NCBI RefSeq assembly: GCF_000620665.1
Contig: NZ_JIAU01000005.1
Span: 62,001-126,000 of the forward strand
Length of the DNA: 64,000 nt
DNA from: Sphingomonas sp. URHD0057
Lineage (GTDB): Bacteria > Pseudomonadota > Alphaproteobacteria > Sphingomonadales > Sphingomonadaceae
Direction: 5' to 3'
Part shown: one piece after another, positions 54,174-63,137 of the stretch
Numbering within the stretch: the stretch's first letter is position 1
How the letters are laid out: each line of letters opens with the position of its first letter
The notes under the pieces: model-generated
What the model saw: the letters and a program-made list of their open reading frames with translations, nothing else
The model's database searches: none
Told to the model about the DNA's origin: nothing
Position numbers and translations under genes: made by a program

Positions 54174-56017
54174 ACCCATTTCCGCTGGTCGCCGTCGCCG
54201 GCAGCCCCAATGCCGGCAAGAGCGCGCTGTTCAACGCCCTGACAGGGGCGCGGCAGAAGGTCGCCAACTATCCCGGCGTCACCGTCGAGCGGCATTCCGG
54301 CCGACTGACTCTCGCCGATGGTCGCCCGGTCGAGCTGGTCGACCTCCCCGGCGCCTACAGCCTCGATCCCGTCAGCCCGGATGAGGCGGTTACCCGCGAC
54401 GTTCTGCTCGGCCGCCAGAAGGGCGAGCGCCGGCCCGATGCGCTGCTCATCGTCGTCGACGCCTCGAACCTCGACAATCATTTGCGCTTCGCGCTCCAGC
54501 TGATCGAGCTCGACCTGCCGACGGTCGTCGCGCTTAACATGGTCGACCTCGCCAAGCGCGACGGGCTCGAGCTCGACCCGCGCAAGCTGGAGGAGGCGCT
54601 TGGGGTCCCGGTGATCGAGACGGTCGCGGTGCGGCGGCGCGGCGTTCCCGAGCTCCAGTCCGCCCTCGACGACATGCTCTCGGCGCCCCGCTGCGGCCTT
54701 CACGACCATGTAAAGGGCGATCTCATCCATTTGCAGCGGCGCGCGCGCGAAATTGCGACCGCCGCGGTGATTCGCGAGACGCCCGTGCGCCGCTGGACCC
54801 ACCGGCTCGACGGAGTCCTGCTTCACCCGGTGATCGGCCCCGTCATTCTCGCCGCGATCATGTTCGTGATGTTCCAGGCGGTGTTCGCGTGGAGTGTCAC
54901 GCCGCAAGACTGGATCGGCGACGGCGTCGCGTGGCTGTCCGGAGTCGCGGCCCGCGCCCTGCCGCCCGGGCTGCTGCGCTCGATGATCGTCGACGGCGCG
55001 ATCGCCGGGGTCGGCGCAGTCATCACCTTCCTGCCGCAGATCGTGATCCTGTTCTTCTTCATCCTCCTCCTCGAAGGCACCGGCTATATGGTCCGCGCCG
55101 CCTTCCTGATGGACCGGCTGATGCATGGCGCGGGCCTGTCGGGCCGCTCATTCATCCCGCTGCTGTCGAGCTTCGCCTGCGCGGTGCCCGGGATCATGGC
55201 GACGCGGACGATCGAGGACCCGAAGGACCGGCTGACCACGATCCTGGTCGCGCCGCTGATGACCTGCTCGGCGCGACTGCCGGTCTACACGCTGATCATT
55301 GCCGCCTTCATCCCCAACCGAAGCCTCGGGTTCGGCGTCGGGCTGCAGGGCGTGGTGATGTTCGGGCTCTACATCGTCGGGATTTTCGGCGCGCTGGTGG
55401 CCGCGCTGGTCATCCGCCGCGGCGTCCTCAAGGGCGGCGGCGGCGGCTTCATGATGGAGCTTCCCAAGTACCAATGGCCGCCCGTGAAGGACGTCGCCAT
55501 CGGCCTGCTGACCCGCGCCGAAATCTTCCTCAAGCGGGCCGGCACGATCATCCTTGGCACCACCATCATCCTGTGGGCCCTTGCCAGCATTCCCCAGGCC
55601 GGCCCCGGCCAGAAGCAGAGCGAGGTCTCGATCGCCGGCCATATCGCCGACGGCATCGAGACCGTCGTCCGGCCGATCGGCTTCAACCACGAGATCAGCC
55701 TGGCGCTCCTGCCGGCGATGGCGGCGCGCGAGGTGGCGGTGAGCGCCATCGCCACCGTTTATTCGATCGATTCGCCGGATGAAGGGGCCGGCGCGACCAA
55801 GCTCGAGGACCGGCTCCGGCATCGCTGGCCGCTGCCGACCGCGCTCGCCTTTCTCGCCTGGTTCGTGTTCGCGCCGCAGTGCATTTCGACCATCGCCGTC
55901 ACCCGCCGCGAGACCAACGGCTGGAAGTGGCCGCTGGTGATGGTCGGCTACTTATTTGCGCTCGCCTACATCGCGGCGGGCGTGACCTACTGGACGGCGG
56001 TCGCGCTCGGTTTATAG
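54170..56017 (+). CDS. feoB: Ferrous iron transporter B
   Basis: 615 residues from a GTG overlapping the feoA stop. The N-terminal G-domain has G1 AGSPNAGKSALFN (residues 10-22), switch I VANYPGVTVER, G3 DLPGAYSLDP and a G4 NMVD. The membrane part has the two Gate motifs (LSSFACAVPGIMATRTI and MAAREVAVSAIATVY). It carries Fe2+ across the inner membrane with GTP. It is shorter than E. coli FeoB (773) and has no feoC. It is probably repressed by Fur with iron. Confidence 0.96.
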   Translation: MNPFPLVAVAGSPNAGKSALFNALTGARQKVANYPGVTVERHSGRLTLADGRPVELVDLPGAYSLDPVSPDEAVTRDVLLGRQKGERRPDALLIVVDASNLDNHLRFALQLIELDLPTVVALNMVDLAKRDGLELDPRKLEEALGVPVIETVAVRRRGVPELQSALDDMLSAPRCGLHDHVKGDLIHLQRRAREIATAAVIRETPVRRWTHRLDGVLLHPVIGPVILAAIMFVMFQAVFAWSVTPQDWIGDGVAWLSGVAARALPPGLLRSMIVDGAIAGVGAVITFLPQIVILFFFILLLEGTGYMVRAAFLMDRLMHGAGLSGRSFIPLLSSFACAVPGIMATRTIEDPKDRLTTILVAPLMTCSARLPVYTLIIAAFIPNRSLGFGVGLQGVVMFGLYIVGIFGALVAALVIRRGVLKGGGGGFMMELPKYQWPPVKDVAIGLLTRAEIFLKRAGTIILGTTIILWALASIPQAGPGQKQSEVSIAGHIADGIETVVRPIGFNHEISLALLPAMAAREVAVSAIATVYSIDSPDEGAGATKLEDRLRHRWPLPTALAFLAWFVFAPQCISTIAVTRRETNGWKWPLVMVGYLFALAYIAAGVTYWTAVALGL

Positions 56018-56044
56018 CGGTTCTTCGAGAGAAGGAGAGTAGCC

Positions 56045-56533
56045 ATGGCGGGCGTGAATAAGGTGATCCTGGTCGGCAATCTCGGCGCGGACCCCGAGGC
56101 GCGCACGCTCAACAGCGGCGGCGAAGTCGTCAACATGCGCATCGCCACGTCGGAGAATTGGAACGACAAAGCCACCGGTGAGCGCAAGGAAAAGACCGAG
56201 TGGCACAATGTCGTGATCTTCAACGAGAACCTGGGCCGAGTCGCGAAGAACTATTTGCGCAAAGGATCCAAAGTTTACGTCGAGGGTCAGCTGCAGACCC
56301 GCAAATGGACCGACCAATCGGGCAACGACAAATATACGACCGAGATTGTGCTTCAGAAATTCCGCGGCGAGCTCCAGCTGCTCGACAGCCGTGATGGCGG
56401 CGGCTCGAGCCGCGGCGCATTCAATGAGGACTTCGGCGGCGACGATTTTGGCGGCGGTGCTCCGTCGAAGTCTCAGTCGCGCCCGCAACCGGCGGCGTTC
56501 GACACCGATCTGGACGACGACGTTCCCTTCTAG
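56045..56533 (+). CDS. ssb: Single-stranded DNA-binding protein
   Basis: 162 residues. The OB-fold starts [20 protein letters not shown], with [20 protein letters not shown] and [16 protein letters not shown] Gly/Gln-rich linker leads to the acidic tip DLDDDVPF that docks replication and repair proteins. AAGGAGA precedes the start. It protects single-stranded DNA during replication. Confidence 0.97.
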   Translation: MAGVNKVILVGNLGADPEARTLNSGGEVVNMRIATSENWNDKATGERKEKTEWHNVVIFNENLGRVAKNYLRKGSKVYVEGQLQTRKWTDQSGNDKYTTEIVLQKFRGELQLLDSRDGGGSSRGAFNEDFGGDDFGGGAPSKSQSRPQPAAFDTDLDDDVPF

Positions 56534-56546
56534 GAGTCGGGCCCTT

Positions 56547-57065
56547 CTAGGAGTCGAGGCCCTTCTTGAGCTGCGCTAGCACGGCGAACGGGCTGGCTTC
56601 GGCTTCGCTGATCACCCCTGCCTCCTTGAGCGCGGCGTCCGCCTCGGCGCTGCGCGGGTACGGATCCAGGCTGAGCGCCAGCGTATCGGCAATGGCGCCG
56701 CCGAGGTCGATGGTCCCGCCCTCGTAGAAGACCGTGTCGCAATCCGCCGCGCCGAGCTCGATCTCGTCATCCGGACTGGCTTGAAGCTCAGGCCTGAAGA
56801 TCAGCGCAAACGGCTCGTCGATGTGCGCGGCGACGGGCGCGCCGGTCACGACGCAGCTTTGCACTAGCGATGCGACCAGCCGGCCCTCGGCGCGGACCTG
56901 CCCGCCCTTGCGCGACAGGCAGGCATGGGCCTCGACGCCGTCGACTGCGCCGAGTCCCAGCCGTTTGGCGATGTCCCGCCGTTCGTCGTCGTCGGCGATG
57001 AGATCGAGACGGTCGCCGTCGCGAATTGAATCGAGTCTGAGTTGGTGTGCGAAGCCGTCGTTCAT
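56547..57065 (-). CDS. DUF177 (YceD) family protein
   Basis: 172 residues. The segment VSLVQSCVVTGAPVAAHIDE with one cysteine, then EIELGAADCDTVFYEGGTIDLGG and ALSLDPYPRS, matches the YceD/DUF177 family, often linked to ribosome large-subunit rRNA accumulation and placed before rpmF. Here rpmF is not adjacent; instead the gene overlaps the end of the bc1 chaperone gene (ATGA), a common alphaproteobacterial pairing. Cytosolic. Confidence 0.88.
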   Translation of the reverse strand: MNDGFAHQLRLDSIRDGDRLDLIADDDERRDIAKRLGLGAVDGVEAHACLSRKGGQVRAEGRLVASLVQSCVVTGAPVAAHIDEPFALIFRPELQASPDDEIELGAADCDTVFYEGGTIDLGGAIADTLALSLDPYPRSAEADAALKEAGVISEAEASPFAVLAQLKKGLDS

Positions 57066-57571
57066 TCGATCTTTCCCTCAGCCAGTGCGCTGGGGCCGGT
57101 TCGTTCGAGCCTCAACCACAACGCCTTCAACGCTGCGCTGGTGTGCTTAGCCGCGTCGTCCGCCGGCTCCGACCGATAAACGCTTTCGCGGGTCGGTTCG
57201 CGCCAGTCGGCCGAGGCGATCGCAGTGCGCCACAATGCGGTTCGCCTGGCGAGCGAGCCGACCAGCTTGCGCACCGTCTTCCCCAAAGTCGGATCGCTAA
57301 GCCCGAGTTCGCGATGCTCGCTCTCCATGACCGCGATGAACCGCTCGGTCAGCGCGACGGACACCTCATTTCCGGCCTCGCCCTCCCGTTCGAGCCGGAC
57401 CAGAATCAGCGCGATCACCGTCGACAGCATGGCGAAGCGCCCGTCGATCGTGTCGGGGACGCGGCCGTCGCGAAACCAGTGCGGTCGCCGCGCCTCGTCG
57501 GTGGCGGCGGAAAACAGCGCGGTCCCGCGCACCGGTTGGGCCGTTAATCTTCGGAACAGGTTGTCGAGCAT
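57062..57571 (-). CDS. Ubiquinol-cytochrome c chaperone (CBP3/UQCC1 family)
   Basis: 169 residues from the ATG giving MLDNLFRRLTAQPVRGTALF, with AAGGA five bases upstream; the frame stays open further 5' without family similarity. It has PHWFRDGRVPDTIDGRFAML, VALTERFIAVMESEHRELGL and DPTLGKTVRKLVGSLARRTA, the core of the ubiquinol-cytochrome c chaperone family, which helps assemble cytochrome b of complex III. It is divergent from bamE. Confidence 0.9.
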   Translation of the reverse strand: MLDNLFRRLTAQPVRGTALFSAATDEARRPHWFRDGRVPDTIDGRFAMLSTVIALILVRLEREGEAGNEVSVALTERFIAVMESEHRELGLSDPTLGKTVRKLVGSLARRTALWRTAIASADWREPTRESVYRSEPADDAAKHTSAALKALWLRLERTGPSALAEGKIE

Positions 57572-57701
57572 AGCGTCCTTCGCGCTCCCAAGGCTTGCGC
57601 CTCCGGTTGCGGCCAGCATATTGAGGCCGCGGACCGGGTAGGCAAGTCCGGGCGATTGTGACGCGCTCATCTCGCGCATCCGAAGGGATTTGAACATCAT
57701 C

Positions 57702-58172
57702 ATGAAGGTTGCGCTCTTGAAGATCTCGACCGCGTTCGCGGTCGCCGCCGCGCTCGGTGGCTGCGCTTCGGTCCGAACGCACCGCGGGGCGGTCATCGAT
57801 TCGCAGCTCATGACTGCGGTCCAGCCCGGCGTCGACAATAAGGCATCGGTGGAGAAGCTGCTCGGCCGGCCGTCGTTCACCGGCCAGTTCACGCCGAACG
57901 AATGGTATTATGTGTCGCGCGACACGGCGCAGTTCGCCTTCCGCAATCCGCGGACGATCAAGCAGACCGTGCTGCTGGTGCGCTTCGACCCTGCCGGCAA
58001 CGTCGCCGCAGTGGACCATATCGGCAAGGAGCTGGTGCTGAACGTCGACCCGAGCAGCCGCAAGACTCCAACGCTCGGCCGCAAGCAGGGCTTCTTCGAG
58101 GAACTGTTCAACAATATCGGGACGGTCGGCACGCCGGGCTTGCCCGGGTCGAACAGCGGCGGACCTTACTAA
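57702..58172 (+). CDS. bamE: Outer membrane assembly factor BamE (SmpA/OmlA)
   Basis: 156 residues with a lipoprotein signal (FAVAAALGGCASV, lipidated Cys). The BamE domain follows: VQPGVDNKASVEKLLGRPSF, WYYVSRDTAQFAF and TVLLVRFDPAGNVAAVDH. It supports the Bam complex that folds outer-membrane barrels. A TTG at 57690 (right after AAGGGA) would add four residues, so the exact start is unsure. The C-terminal tail is Gly/Pro-rich. Confidence 0.93.
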   Translation: MKVALLKISTAFAVAAALGGCASVRTHRGAVIDSQLMTAVQPGVDNKASVEKLLGRPSFTGQFTPNEWYYVSRDTAQFAFRNPRTIKQTVLLVRFDPAGNVAAVDHIGKELVLNVDPSSRKTPTLGRKQGFFEELFNNIGTVGTPGLPGSNSGGPY

Positions 58173-58224
58173 GGACCGCGCCCTGCCGCTTCCTCGTAGC
58201 GTCGCTTTATCCTAAGCGGCGGAG

Positions 58225-58992
58225 ATGACCGCGACCCCTGCCGGCATGACCTATGCCGACTATCTCAAGCTCGACCAGCTGCTGTCGGCGCAGCAGCCGC
58301 TGTCCGCCCTTCACGACGAGATGCTGTTCATCGTCATCCACCAGACCAAAGAGCTGTGGATGAAGGAGATGCTGCACGAGCTTGAGCTGGCCATTCGCCT
58401 GATTGGCGAGGACCATCTCGCCGAAGCGTTCAAGGCAATGGCGCGGATCAGCCGGATCCAGGCGGTGATGACCCTGTCGTGGGACGTCCTGTCGACGCTG
58501 ACTCCGGTCGATTACATGAAATTTCGCGACGTGCTCGGCACCAGCTCTGGATTTCAGTCGGCGCAATTCCGCGAGCTCGAATATCGCCTCGGCCTCAAGA
58601 ACCCCGCGTTTCTAGACCATTATGACGAAGGCACCACGGCACGGACTCGGTTGCAGCGCGCCCTCGACGAACCGAGCCTGCGCGAAGCGGCGATGGATGC
58701 ACTGGCGCGCGGCGGGTTCGACCTTGGCGACCGCTCCGTCGAGGCGCTCGCCGCCGCGTGGCTCGAGGTTTATCGCGATGCCGACCGCTGGTTCGAGCTG
58801 TACGAGCTTGCCGAGAAGCTCGTCGACATCGACGACGCTTTGGCCATGTGGCGGCACAAGCATGTGCTGACGGTCGAGCGGATCATCGGCAACAAGCGCG
58901 GCACCGGGGGCTCGGCAGGCGCCTCGTACCTCCGCTCGACGCTCGACAAGCGCATATTCCCCGAATTGTGGGCGCTGAGGACCGATCTTTGA
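58225..58992 (+). CDS. kynA: Tryptophan 2,3-dioxygenase
   Basis: 255 residues, all helical. It has MTYADYLKLDQLLSAQQPLS, HDEMLFIVIHQTKELWMKEM, FRDVLGTSSGFQSAQFRELE and a C-terminal RIIGNKRGTGGSAGASYLRS, which are the haem-pocket and substrate segments of TDO. It oxidises tryptophan to N-formylkynurenine. The stop overlaps the TTG of the next gene, a kynureninase-like enzyme, so the two act in one pathway. No separate formamidase gene is seen nearby. Confidence 0.96.
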   Translation: MTATPAGMTYADYLKLDQLLSAQQPLSALHDEMLFIVIHQTKELWMKEMLHELELAIRLIGEDHLAEAFKAMARISRIQAVMTLSWDVLSTLTPVDYMKFRDVLGTSSGFQSAQFRELEYRLGLKNPAFLDHYDEGTTARTRLQRALDEPSLREAAMDALARGGFDLGDRSVEALAAAWLEVYRDADRWFELYELAEKLVDIDDALAMWRHKHVLTVERIIGNKRGTGGSAGASYLRSTLDKRIFPELWALRTDL

Positions 58993-60152
58993 GCTTCAAG
59001 CCGCTGTTCTCGCGGAGCCTGTCGGCCGATCCCGACCGGCTGCATTTCGCGTCGCACAGTCATCACCTGTGGCCCGACGCCAGCTTTGCCGGCCAGGTCG
59101 CGGCATGGAACGACGCGGCGCGCCTTGCCGACCTCAAATGGGACAAGGTCATGGGCGAGGTCTGGCAGGAGGCTCAAGGCCACATCGCCGGCGAGCTTGG
59201 CACGGGCGACCCCTCGGCCATCGTCTTTTCGTCCAACACCCACGATTTTCTGATCCGGTTGATCACCGCCGCTCCAGCGCGCGGCAGCGGACCGCTGCGA
59301 GTGCTGACAACGGACGGCGAGTTCCACAGCGCGCGGCGCCAGTTTGCGCGCTGGGCCGAGGCCGGCTGGATCGTGCTCGACAAGATCGCCGCGGAGCCGT
59401 CCGACAGCCTTTCGGACCGCTTCTTCGCCGCCGCGCAGCAGGGCGATCACGACCTGATCATGATCAGCCAGGTGCTGTTCGGCAGCGGCCGCCTGTTCGA
59501 CCGCGTGGAGGAGCTGTCGTCGCTTGCCAGGCCTGAGGGGCCGTGGGTGGTGATCGACGGTTATCATGCCTTCATGGGTGTGGCGGACCCGTTCGGAGAG
59601 GAGGCCGCGCGCTCGGCTTTCTACCTCGGCGGCGGTTACAAATATGCGATGGCGGGCGAGGGCTGCGCCTTTCTCCATGCCCCGCCCGAATTCGGCGACC
59701 GCCCGCCGGTGACCGGCTGGTTCGCCGAGTTTGAGGACTTGAGCCTGCCGCCGGGAAGCGTCGGCTATGCCAGGGACGCGAGCCGGTTTCTAGGAGCCAC
59801 GTTCGATCCCTCGGCGCTGTACCGCTTCAACGCGGTTCAGCGGACGCTGGCGGACCACGGCCTGACCACCGCGCGAATCTCCGCCCATGTCGCGGAATTG
59901 CAGGCCCAGCTAGTGGGCGGGATCGCGCAGACTGCGTTGGCGGAGGCGGACCTGCTCAATCCACTCGACGGGTCGCCGCACGCCCGCTTCCTAGCCTTCC
60001 GCAGCGGGGACGCGCAGCGCTGGTACCAGCAGCTCAAGGCTAAGAACTGCATCACCGACGTGCGCGGCGATGTGCTGAGAATCGGATTTGGCGTCTATCA
60101 AGACCCCGAGGATGTCGAGCGGCTGCGCGAGCTTATCGCGGGGCTTGCTTGA
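58989..60152 (+). CDS. Class V aminotransferase-fold enzyme, kynureninase-like
   Basis: 387 residues from a TTG overlapping the kynA stop. It has LHFASHSHHLWPDASFAGQV, AIVFSSNTHDFLIRL, VVIDGYHAFMGV, and the PLP lysine in LGGGYKYAMAGEGCAF (Lys about 218). The fold is that of PLP enzymes of the kynureninase/cysteine desulfurase group. Its place behind kynA argues for cleavage of kynurenine to anthranilate. It is somewhat shorter and differs from standard KynU, so the assignment leans on context. Confidence 0.78.
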   Translation: MSFKPLFSRSLSADPDRLHFASHSHHLWPDASFAGQVAAWNDAARLADLKWDKVMGEVWQEAQGHIAGELGTGDPSAIVFSSNTHDFLIRLITAAPARGSGPLRVLTTDGEFHSARRQFARWAEAGWIVLDKIAAEPSDSLSDRFFAAAQQGDHDLIMISQVLFGSGRLFDRVEELSSLARPEGPWVVIDGYHAFMGVADPFGEEAARSAFYLGGGYKYAMAGEGCAFLHAPPEFGDRPPVTGWFAEFEDLSLPPGSVGYARDASRFLGATFDPSALYRFNAVQRTLADHGLTTARISAHVAELQAQLVGGIAQTALAEADLLNPLDGSPHARFLAFRSGDAQRWYQQLKAKNCITDVRGDVLRIGFGVYQDPEDVERLRELIAGLA

Positions 60153-61396
60153 GCCGACCGGCGAACGGGGGCAGCGGCCTCATCCTCGGCCTCCTGCTGG
60201 CTGCCTACACGCTCAACTTCCTCGATCGGCAGATCGTCGGAATCCTGAAAATTCCGATCAAGGCCGAGCTTGGTCTCTCCGATACCCAGCTCGGGCTGAT
60301 GGGCGGCATTGCCTTCGCCTCGGTCTATTCGACGCTGGCGATCCCGTTCGCCCGCTACGCCGACCGCAAGGGCCGGGCGCGCGTCATCGTCCTCGCAATT
60401 GCTACCTGGAGCCTGTTCACCGGGCTGTGCGGACTGGTCACCTCCTTCTGGCAGCTGTTCGTGGCGCGCATGGGGGTCGGGGTCGGCGAGGCCGGAGGGG
60501 TCGCTCCAAGCTACGCCCTGATTGCTCAGCATGTCGCGCCGGAGCGCAGGGCGCGGGCGCTGGCGATCTTCTTCCTCGGAATTCCGATCGGCTCGGCGCT
60601 CGCGCTGTTCTTTGGCGGCTGGCTCGCCGAGGCGGTCGATTGGCGCGCGGCATTCGTCGTGATTGGAGCGGCGGGGCTGCCCGTCGCCTGGCTGATTGCG
60701 CGCTACGTTCCCGATGCTGCGCCAGATCCAGCCGCCGGAGCGGCGCCGTTCTTCCAGGTCCTCGCCGAGCTTGCCGCCAAGCCGAGCTTCTGGTTGCTGT
60801 CGCTCGGCGCCGCGTCCGGCTCGATCTGCGGTTATGGTTTCGGCTTTTGGCTGCCGTCCTTTTTCAGCGAGAATCTCGGCCTCTCCCTGACCGGTATCGG
60901 CGCCTATTACGGGTCGATCGTCCTCGTCGGCGGCGCCGCCGGCATCTGGCTCGCAAGCCTGGTGTCGGACCGGCTCGGCGCTGCCCGATCCGCTGCCTAC
61001 CCCGCCGTCCCGGGCGTCGCCTTCCTGCTCTCGGTACCAGCCTATTTCGTGGCCATGTCGTCGGCGTCTCCCGGGCTCGCCTGGCTCCTGTTCGCATTTG
61101 CCCAGGCCTTGTCGCTCGCCTGGCTCGGGCCGATCACGACCGCGGTCCAGGGACTGGTGGCGCCCAGCCGCCGGGCGACCGCGTCGGCCTGCTTCCTGCT
61201 GTTCGTCAATCTCATCGGAATCGGCTTTGGGACCTTCGTGTTCGGCTTCGCGGCGGACCGCCTGCGCCCGGCCTACGGCGCGGACGCCATGCGCATCGCG
61301 ATTCTCGACGGACTAGGCTTCTATGTCCTGGCTGCGTTGCTGTGCGGATTGGCCGCGATCACCATCGGCCGCGACGCGGAATCTCCAAATATCTGA
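60149..61396 (+). CDS. MFS transporter (spinster-like)
   Basis: 415 residues, twelve predicted helices, from a TTG overlapping the previous stop. The signature NFLDRQIVGILKIPIKAELG, then ARYADRKGRARVI between helices two and three, is that of spinster-like MFS proteins common in sphingomonads. Overlap with the two tryptophan genes suggests it moves tryptophan, kynurenine or a related compound, but the substrate is not evident. Confidence 0.88.
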   Translation: MSRPANGGSGLILGLLLAAYTLNFLDRQIVGILKIPIKAELGLSDTQLGLMGGIAFASVYSTLAIPFARYADRKGRARVIVLAIATWSLFTGLCGLVTSFWQLFVARMGVGVGEAGGVAPSYALIAQHVAPERRARALAIFFLGIPIGSALALFFGGWLAEAVDWRAAFVVIGAAGLPVAWLIARYVPDAAPDPAAGAAPFFQVLAELAAKPSFWLLSLGAASGSICGYGFGFWLPSFFSENLGLSLTGIGAYYGSIVLVGGAAGIWLASLVSDRLGAARSAAYPAVPGVAFLLSVPAYFVAMSSASPGLAWLLFAFAQALSLAWLGPITTAVQGLVAPSRRATASACFLLFVNLIGIGFGTFVFGFAADRLRPAYGADAMRIAILDGLGFYVLAALLCGLAAITIGRDAESPNI

Positions 61397-61510
61397 ATAC
61401 ATTAGACATTTTGAGTTCATTCCGCTGCGGTAAAGTGAACGGTTCCATAGCCGAACACGGGAACGGCGGGCCCCAGTGGCCGTTTAGGCCGTTAAGAAGG
61501 AGAAATTGTG

Positions 61511-63049
61511 ATGACCAGGTTATTCCTCGCCGCGGGCGTTGCCGCGCTGGCGATTTCGGCCCCGGCCGCTGCCCGACCTGGTGGCGGACAGGGTGGCGGC
61601 GGCCATGATCGCCAGACCTATGCCGCACCTCAGCGGGGCGGTGGCGGCGGCCAGCGCGCCCAGGCCGAGCGTCGTTCGGCGCCGCGCCAAATGGTGAACT
61701 TCCAGCGCAGCAGCGGCGGGCCTCGTAATGGTGGACAGCGGTTTGCTGCGATGCAGCAGCAGCATCAGCCGCGCGCGATGCGCGTCGAACGCCAGGCCCG
61801 TCCAGCCCGCGTGGAGCGGATGGCGCAGCGCCCGGCCCACACGGAACGGGTCCAGAACCGCATGGCCCAGCGTCAGCAGGTTCGACCCAATCGCGTCGAG
61901 CGCCAGGCTCGCGTGGCCGACCGCCAGCAGGTGCGCAATAACCGAGCCCAGGTTCAGAACCGGATGGCCGAGCGCCAGCAGGTCCGCAACAACCGGGTCC
62001 AGGTTCAGAATCGGATGGCCGAGCGCCAGCAGGTTCGCAACAACCGGGCTCAGGTCCAGAACCGCATGGCCGACCGCGCGCAGCTTCGCGCCGATCGTCA
62101 GGGCCGGGCGCAGGACATGATGGCTCAGCGCCAGCAACTCCGCGCCGACCGCCAGATTCGTTCGCAGGATTTGAGGCAGGCGAGGAACGCCCTTCGGGCG
62201 GATCGCATCGTCAATGCGAATGCTTTCCGTGAGAGCCGCTTCGCGGCGCTCAATTCCTTCTCGCCGCGGACGCGGGTGGTTGCTCCGGTCGAAGCCGTCC
62301 GCTTCGTCGGCCAGCCGGTCTCGGCGGTCAGCCCGTACTTCGCGCTGAGCCCGCTGCCCTCGGCCGTCAGCTACCTCTATCCGGACACGCCGGACTATTA
62401 TTACCAATATGGCGGCGGCTATCTGTACCAGGTCGATCGGGGTTCGAACCTGATCGCGGCGCTGCTTCCGCTGCTGGCAGGCGGCTACATGCCGGGCACG
62501 TACCTGCCGAACAATTATATGAACAGCTACGCGCCGTCCTATTACGGCCTCAACAGCTTCTACCCGTCGAGCTACGGCGCAGGGTACGGCTATGGCTACG
62601 ACAACCTCTGCAATCGTTATGCCAACGGCGTGATCTATCGCGTCGATTGCTTCAGCGGGATGATCGTGGACGTCGTACCAACCTATGCGGGCGGCTATGG
62701 CGTCGGGCAGCTGCTGCCGTCGGCGTACAGCACCTATAATGTGCCCTATCAGTATCGGGATCTCTACTACGACACGCCCGATTACGGCTATTATTACGCG
62801 CCGGGCTCGATCTATCAGTACGATCGGGGCAGCAGCATGATCACCTCGGTGGCCGCGCTGCTCTCACCGGGCTTCACGGTCGGTCAGCCGATGCCGATGG
62901 GCTACAGTGCGTACAACGTGCCCTACGCCTATCGCAGCACCTATTACGACACGCCGAACGCCTGGTATCGGTACAACAATGGGTACATTTACCAGGTCGA
63001 CCCGGCCACGCAGGTGGTCGGCGCGATCGTCGCTTCGATCCTGACCTAG
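61511..63049 (+). CDS. Exported repeat protein: Arg/Gln-rich repeats plus Tyr-rich repeats
   Basis: 512 residues from the ATG at 61511 (AAGGAGA seven bases upstream), with a signal peptide ending at PAAA. Residues about 30-230 are very basic and built from a 17-residue unit (RQQVRNNRxQVQNRMAE). Residues about 270-512 contain three related Tyr-rich modules (YPDTPDYYYQYGGGYLYQVD, YDTPDYGYYYAPGSIYQYDR, YDTPNAWYRYNNGYIYQVDP), each followed by a hydrophobic ALLP/AGGY segment. I do not recognise a named function. A surface or envelope-stabilising role is a guess. A hairpin follows at 63080-63108. Confidence 0.7.
   Translation: MTRLFLAAGVAALAISAPAAARPGGGQGGGGHDRQTYAAPQRGGGGGQRAQAERRSAPRQMVNFQRSSGGPRNGGQRFAAMQQQHQPRAMRVERQARPARVERMAQRPAHTERVQNRMAQRQQVRPNRVERQARVADRQQVRNNRAQVQNRMAERQQVRNNRVQVQNRMAERQQVRNNRAQVQNRMADRAQLRADRQGRAQDMMAQRQQLRADRQIRSQDLRQARNALRADRIVNANAFRESRFAALNSFSPRTRVVAPVEAVRFVGQPVSAVSPYFALSPLPSAVSYLYPDTPDYYYQYGGGYLYQVDRGSNLIAALLPLLAGGYMPGTYLPNNYMNSYAPSYYGLNSFYPSSYGAGYGYGYDNLCNRYANGVIYRVDCFSGMIVDVVPTYAGGYGVGQLLPSAYSTYNVPYQYRDLYYDTPDYGYYYAPGSIYQYDRGSSMITSVAALLSPGFTVGQPMPMGYSAYNVPYAYRSTYYDTPNAWYRYNNGYIYQVDPATQVVGAIVASILT
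61919..62071 (+). repeat. Tandem 51-bp coding repeats
   Basis: Three consecutive near-identical 51-base units (starts about 61919, 61970 and 62021) encode the 17-residue unit of the exported repeat protein. More diverged units flank them on both sides. The period is a multiple of three, so unit loss or gain keeps the frame. Confidence 0.85.
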
Positions 63050-63079
63050 TCTCGGCCTGACTTAAAAATTGAACCAGAG

Positions 63080-63108
63080 TGGCCCGGCACGCGTTGCCGG
63101 GCCATTTC
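63080..63108 (+). terminator. Rho-independent terminator-like hairpin after the repeat protein
   Basis: TGGCCCGGCA / TGCCGGGCCA form a perfect 10-bp stem with loop CGCGT, followed by TTTC. The T-run is short, so termination may be partial. It lies 30 bases after the stop. Confidence 0.65.
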
Positions 63109-63137
63109 GTATGCAGAATAAAGAAGGAGACCAGGGC

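Noticed and set aside
61919-62071. Tandem 51-bp repeats considered as a CRISPR array
   Set aside because: Units are directly adjacent without spacers, stay in frame and encode a regular 17-residue peptide, and no cas gene is near.
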